Shown here: positions 59,943-64,000 of the stretch, piece by piece | How positions within the stretch are numbered: position 1 is the stretch's first letter | Layout: each line of letters begins with the position of its first letter | Assembly: GCA_019056805.1 (NCBI GenBank) | Contig: DXJG01000009.1 | Location: forward strand, 239,473 to 303,472 | Direction of reading: 5' to 3' | Length of the DNA stretch: 64,000 nt | Source: Candidatus Baldrarchaeota archaeon | GTDB taxonomy: Archaea; Asgardarchaeota; Baldrarchaeia; Baldrarchaeales; DXJG01 | Program-made: the position numbers and the translations under genes | Notes under the pieces: generated by a model | What the model saw: the letters and a program-made list of their open reading frames with translations, nothing else | Databases searched by the model: none | What the model was told of the DNA's origin: nothing

Positions 59943-60527
59943 TTAAGCTTTTATTAAGAGTTTATGGTAAGAGTATTTTCTTGTTACGGCTGTTATTGAT
60001 AGTGCTGTGGTTAGTATAGCTAGGGCTGTAAATATTGGTGTTAGTCTAATGCCCCATGGAGTATAGTTTAAAATTAATCCTACTAGAGGCACTAAAGCTA
60101 AGCTTAATCCTATAGATAAAGCCAATCTCTCTAAAGGTTCCAAGTCTTCCTCTTTTGGATATAAAGTTTCTATCAAGGTGTGTCCCGGTAAGTATAGAAT
60201 GAAAAGGGATCCTAAAACATATCTAAGGTATATGTAGGGTGGATCCTGTGGAAGTAGATAAATCGCTGTAGCAGTTAAAGTTATTAAGATTACTATTGTC
60301 CAAAACCATGCCCCATATATAGAGAAAACATAACGCGGTAATGTTTTTGGAGGATTAGGATCTTCTATCTCCACTTCTCCCTTTTTCCATAAATCATGAA
60401 TATACTTTGCAGCTTCATGCTTCTTTATATGTAGTCTTTCAGCTACCTCTTCCACCATTTCTTTAAGTGTTAGGGTTCTTGTGTGTCGAATTACATTGAG
60501 AACCCTTTTTTCCATTTCTTTTTCCAT
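59943..60527 (-). CDS. wHTH plus DUF1616 N-terminal-like membrane protein
   Basis: RVLNVIRHTRTLTLKEMVEEVAERLHIKKHEAAKYIHDLWKKGEVEIEDPNPP then four TMs with LRYVLGSLFILYLPGHTLIETLYPKEEDLEPLERLALSIGLSLALVPLVGLILNYTPWGI. Confidence 0.75.
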   Translation of the reverse strand: MEKEMEKRVLNVIRHTRTLTLKEMVEEVAERLHIKKHEAAKYIHDLWKKGEVEIEDPNPPKTLPRYVFSIYGAWFWTIVILITLTATAIYLLPQDPPYIYLRYVLGSLFILYLPGHTLIETLYPKEEDLEPLERLALSIGLSLALVPLVGLILNYTPWGIRLTPIFTALAILTTALSITAVTRKYSYHKLLIKA

Positions 60528-60658
60528 AAACTCACCTACAAATAATCGGAATTTGCAAGGTTGTTGATTACATTTTTGTATTATGTGTTATTTTTATATG
60601 GTAATAGTAGATTTATGTGTTTATATGCAACGTTGTTGAGAAAGATGGGTGAGGAGAC

Positions 60659-61681
60659 TTGGATAAAATTATGAGACGTTTATTTGTTGTAACAATTTTA
60701 TTTTTCATGTTGACGTTTCAAATTGTTTCTATTATGGCTTTATGTTTACCCCCAAGTTCGCTAAGTAGTGAAAATATATCTAAAGTTGATAATGTCGTTG
60801 ATGAGGCTAGAGAAAAGGTTTATGAAGCCTATCGTGCTGTCGTGGATGCTGAAGCTAGTGGTGGTAATGTAACTGGTCTCGTTGATCGTATTAATGAAGC
60901 CATCGATCTTGTTAGAAGGGCGGAGAAGATTTCTAAAGATGATCCAGAACAGGCTGCTATTTTAGCTGAAAGAGCTATTAATATTGCTAATGAAGTTTTA
61001 GACGAAGTGGGAATTGTCAAGGAAGAAGGGTTAGCTTTGAGAAGGTTCCGTCTTTTTCTAGGGATTTCTTCTGGCGTCTTATTTGTTTTTTCAGGGTTTT
61101 TGATCTATTTTTATGGTCCTAGAGTTTTTTGGGGTCTCTGGGTTAGGATTAAGGGTGACTGGAAAGTTAGGAAGAGTAGCAGAAGGCCTAGAAAGGGATG
61201 GCTTGTTGATGAAGAAGTTTTTGCTGTCGTTTTAGCCATACTTGTTGTTGTTAGTGTTTTTGCTGTTGCACAAACGTTTTTTGCAGGTAGGGTTGTCGAA
61301 CCCTTTTCTGAACTAGGCGTTCTAGGCCCTTACATGAAAATCGGAGATTATCCAAGGGAAGTTCACATTGGCGAGAAATTTAAGCTCTATATATACGTTG
61401 GGAATCATATGGGTCGTGTCATGTATTACATCGTTTATATAAAGCTAGGAAATCAAAGTATTCCACTCAATTTTACTTATCCTTATCCTGCTCCTATAAT
61501 TGTGGGTTATGAGAGGATTATAATGCATAACGAGTCCTGGATATTTCCTATATACCTATCAATTAATGAAACAGGGATCAATTATAGACTTGTATTTGAA
61601 CTATGGATTTACAACGAGACAACAATGAGTGAACAATTTCATCAAAGAACTTGCCAGCTTTGGCTAAATGTCACAGAATAA
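60659..61681 (+). CDS. Secreted/membrane protein with DUF1616 C-terminal-like extracellular domain
   Basis: FSELGVLGPYMKIGDYPREVHIGEKFKLYIYVGNHMGRVMYYIVYIKLGNQS, NETGINYRLVFELWIYNE; N-terminal signal and helical region. Confidence 0.7.
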   Translation: MDKIMRRLFVVTILFFMLTFQIVSIMALCLPPSSLSSENISKVDNVVDEAREKVYEAYRAVVDAEASGGNVTGLVDRINEAIDLVRRAEKISKDDPEQAAILAERAINIANEVLDEVGIVKEEGLALRRFRLFLGISSGVLFVFSGFLIYFYGPRVFWGLWVRIKGDWKVRKSSRRPRKGWLVDEEVFAVVLAILVVVSVFAVAQTFFAGRVVEPFSELGVLGPYMKIGDYPREVHIGEKFKLYIYVGNHMGRVMYYIVYIKLGNQSIPLNFTYPYPAPIIVGYERIIMHNESWIFPIYLSINETGINYRLVFELWIYNETTMSEQFHQRTCQLWLNVTE

Positions 61682-61923
61682 CATAATAATATAATTTCTC
61701 TACTATTTTAGGGAAAGATGTACCGATTTATGTTATAATCAAAAAATTAGAAACTTTGAATGTTGCTGTAAAATTAAGAATTTCTTTAGATTTGTTGAAA
61801 ATTGCTGTTCTTAACGTTGAAAAGTTAAAAGATTTTATTGGAGAATGTTTATGAAAAAATATGACATTTTGGAAGCTTGTTTCTATTTAGTAAGTTTTAT
61901 TTGTAAGGTTTACTTGTGTTGGT

Positions 61924-63483
61924 ATGGTGAGTTGTTTGAAGGTTATTTTAGTTGGGGTGGATGGCGCTACATCTTGGATTATCGAAGAGTTACTTTTCGG
62001 GCTTAGCGGTTTTAATAGGTTAGCAAAAGATGGAATTCTTTGTAATTTGAAAACTACTTTACCGCCTTTGAGTAGTTGTGCTTGGGCTAGTATTTATACA
62101 GGTGTTAAGCCTAGTAGGCATGGTATGTTTGATTTTGTTGGTGTTGAGCACGATTATAACGTTAGAGGCTTAGGCTTTGTTAACGGTTTAAAATTTCCTG
62201 TTTTTTGGAGTTTGCTTGGAAAATTCGGGTTTAAAAGTGTTGTTGTGAATCCTCCAATGGTCTATCCAGCCTTTAAAGTTAATGGTGTTTTGGTTTCAGG
62301 TTGGCCTTCTCCTAGAGTATCTGTTTATCCTGATAGGTTTAGAAGAGTTTTGAAAGAAGTTGGATATAAGATTGATGTTGATGGTTTAGAAGGTCGTTTT
62401 AGGAAAGATCCAGATGCTACTGTTGACGATTTAGTTGAAACTGCTAAAACTCGTGGTGAGGCATGTTTAAGACTTGCTGAGGAGGTTGGAGACTGGAACT
62501 TGTTGTTTCCTGTTTTTACCGTTTGTGATCGGATTCAGCATTTTGCCTTGGGGCGTAAAGAATGGAAAAAATGGGTTTTAAAGGCTTATAGAGTTGTTGA
62601 TGAATTTATTCAGCAAGCTTTGAATTTGTTAAAGGAAGAAGAAGGTCTGTTATTCGTTGTTTCTGATCATGGTTTTCAACCAATTAGAAAATCTTTTCTT
62701 ATAAATTCTTGGCTTGTAAAAACGGGTTTCGCTAAATTGAGATATAGTCGTTTTCGTTCTTTAATTAGAGAATACATTGTTAATAATATTAATTTGAGAA
62801 CTATTTATTGGGGAGCTTCCAACCGAAGACTCGCTACCCTAGTTGGAAAGATTGGTAGTTTGTTTTTGGGCGGGGCTCCTTTACATGGAAGGTTTAGTGT
62901 AAATGATTTCATTTTAAGGAAGACTTTAGCTTTTGCCTCTGGTACTATTAGTCCTACTACTTTCATTTGGATTAATGATGAAAGGTTTAAACAATTTGCT
63001 GTTGAAAAATCGAAGAAATCTGATATAAGAGAAAAAATTGTGGACGGTCTTTTTAAAGTTAAGGATCAGAGTGGTATAGCGATAGTTAGAGATGTTGTGG
63101 AGGTTGAAAATCTTTATACTGGTAATGGTAAAGGAGATATGGTTTCTCCTGATTTAATGGTTGTTGCTAACGACGGATATACTATTGATCCTTGGTATGT
63201 TAGTTCAGGCTATGTGGTTAATCCTAGTGTTTATAGACATGGAGACCATAGTTTTGAAGGAGTTTTTGCCGCCTTAGGGCCATCTCTTAACGATATGAAA
63301 AACTTTAACACTTGCGGCGTCGTTGATATAGCTCCCACGATTTTAAGTCTCTTTAAGATCCCTATTCCCTCTTGGATGAGCGGAGAACCCCTAACTAGAA
63401 TTAACTCGCATTCTGAAGCAAATTTAAAGAATAGATTAAAGCTTAAAGCAAAAATTGTCGAGAAAAAACTTTATGGCTGCTAA
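61924..63483 (+). CDS. Alkaline-phosphatase-superfamily (type I phosphodiesterase) protein
   Basis: LKVILVGVDGATSWIIEELL, TTLPPLSSCAWASIYTGVKPSRHGMFDFVG, LLFVVSDHGFQPIRKSFLINSWL, YRHGDHSFEGVFAALGP, VVDIAPTILSLFKIPIP. Confidence 0.92.
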   Translation: MVSCLKVILVGVDGATSWIIEELLFGLSGFNRLAKDGILCNLKTTLPPLSSCAWASIYTGVKPSRHGMFDFVGVEHDYNVRGLGFVNGLKFPVFWSLLGKFGFKSVVVNPPMVYPAFKVNGVLVSGWPSPRVSVYPDRFRRVLKEVGYKIDVDGLEGRFRKDPDATVDDLVETAKTRGEACLRLAEEVGDWNLLFPVFTVCDRIQHFALGRKEWKKWVLKAYRVVDEFIQQALNLLKEEEGLLFVVSDHGFQPIRKSFLINSWLVKTGFAKLRYSRFRSLIREYIVNNINLRTIYWGASNRRLATLVGKIGSLFLGGAPLHGRFSVNDFILRKTLAFASGTISPTTFIWINDERFKQFAVEKSKKSDIREKIVDGLFKVKDQSGIAIVRDVVEVENLYTGNGKGDMVSPDLMVVANDGYTIDPWYVSSGYVVNPSVYRHGDHSFEGVFAALGPSLNDMKNFNTCGVVDIAPTILSLFKIPIPSWMSGEPLTRINSHSEANLKNRLKLKAKIVEKKLYGC

Positions 63484-63551
63484 CCGAGAAACTTATAATC
63501 CATTATACCTCACAATATTTCATGTAAATTTAGGAATTCAGGTTTGGGAGG

Positions 63552-63779
63552 TTGATTGTTTTGTCAGAAGATAAGGTCGCTGTTTATATCTCTAAAGATC
63601 TATATGAGGAAATTAAGAAACGTGTTGACTCAAGCGGTGGAGAATTCAAAAGCGTCGAAGAATACGTGGAATTTGTTTTGAGCGAGATCGTAAAGGAGGA
63701 AGAAGAGGAAGAATTTGAATATAGCCCCGAAGAAGAAGAAAAAATAAAGGAAAGGTTACGAGGACTAGGATACCTTTAA
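63552..63779 (+). CDS. Small acidic CopG-like hypothetical protein
   Basis: KVAVYISKDLYEEIKKRVDSSGGEFKSVEEYVEFVLSEIVKEEEEEEFEYSPEEEEKIKERLRGLGYL; GGAGG-like SD. Confidence 0.7.
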   Translation: MIVLSEDKVAVYISKDLYEEIKKRVDSSGGEFKSVEEYVEFVLSEIVKEEEEEEFEYSPEEEEKIKERLRGLGYL

Positions 63780-63803
63780 CATAATAATCAAAATGAACGT
63801 ACA

Positions 63804-64000
63804 CTACACATATTTTAATTCTGTTAATTTTTCCAAAATTTTTTGAACACATTGCTCTGGTGTATCATTTTCCGTATCAACTATTACCTCTGGATTTTCA
63901 GGTTCCTCATATGGATCCGATATTCCTGTGAAGTTTTTTATTTCTCCTTGTATGGCTTTTTTGTAAAGGCCTTTTGGATCCCTTTGGATACATGTTTCCA
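63804..64000 (-). CDS. cysC: Adenylylsulfate (APS) kinase, C-terminal part, truncated by window end
   Basis: Minus strand: [64 protein letters not shown], a characteristic APS kinase tail. Confidence 0.9.
   Translation of the reverse strand, partial: ETCIQRDPKGLYKKAIQGEIKNFTGISDPYEEPENPEVIVDTENDTPEQCVQKILEKLTELKYV

Overview
64-kb archaeal chromosomal window; gene content suggests a Thermoproteota/Bathyarchaeia-like lineage, but taxonomy is inference only. Left part (0-30 kb) is mostly housekeeping: thermosome C-terminus, archaeal NMN adenylyltransferase, ThpR-like RNA ligase/phosphodiesterase, TFB, tandem-SIS protein, KaiC-like ATPase, geranylgeranyl reductase, tRNA-Cys(GCA) with an inserted D-loop segment, an unusual ferredoxin/2Fe-2S/radical-SAM fusion, MFS, RIO-like kinase, pyruvate-kinase C-domain protein, GH35-like hydrolase, MBL-fold protein, TPR protein, NfeD/ClpP-class protease, TldD/TldE pair plus a roadblock-like protein, Alba, TBP, and an E2F/DP-like winged-helix protein. 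A TnpB (IS605 OrfB) locus lies at 27.6-28.95 kb beside a decayed gene. 30.7-49.2 kb is a surface-glycan locus: large secreted protein, nucleotidyltransferase, WbpD/WbpE-like pair, epimerase, glycosyltransferases including an Alg14-Alg13-like fusion, WecB/WecC-like pair and flippase. 49.7-54.7 kb is a putative four-carbon sugar-acid catabolic cluster (MFS, DUF1537 kinase, LarA-like, PdxA-like). 54.7-60 kb is an ABC/FtsX-type exporter-like module with PEGA-like extracellular repeats, followed by split DUF1616 genes, an AlkP-superfamily protein and a partial APS kinase. Best candidates for undescribed biology: (i) a structured RNA candidate upstream of TFB (~1.92-2.04 kb), (ii) an orphan TnpB-tail/omegaRNA-like element with its own TATA box at 37.19-37.43 kb, (iii) the FtsX/PEGA/polytopic-protein/ATPase module, (iv) genes that appear to need AUA or CUG start codons, and (v) the tRNA-Cys D-loop insertion. 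All assignments come from reading the sequence; no searches were run.
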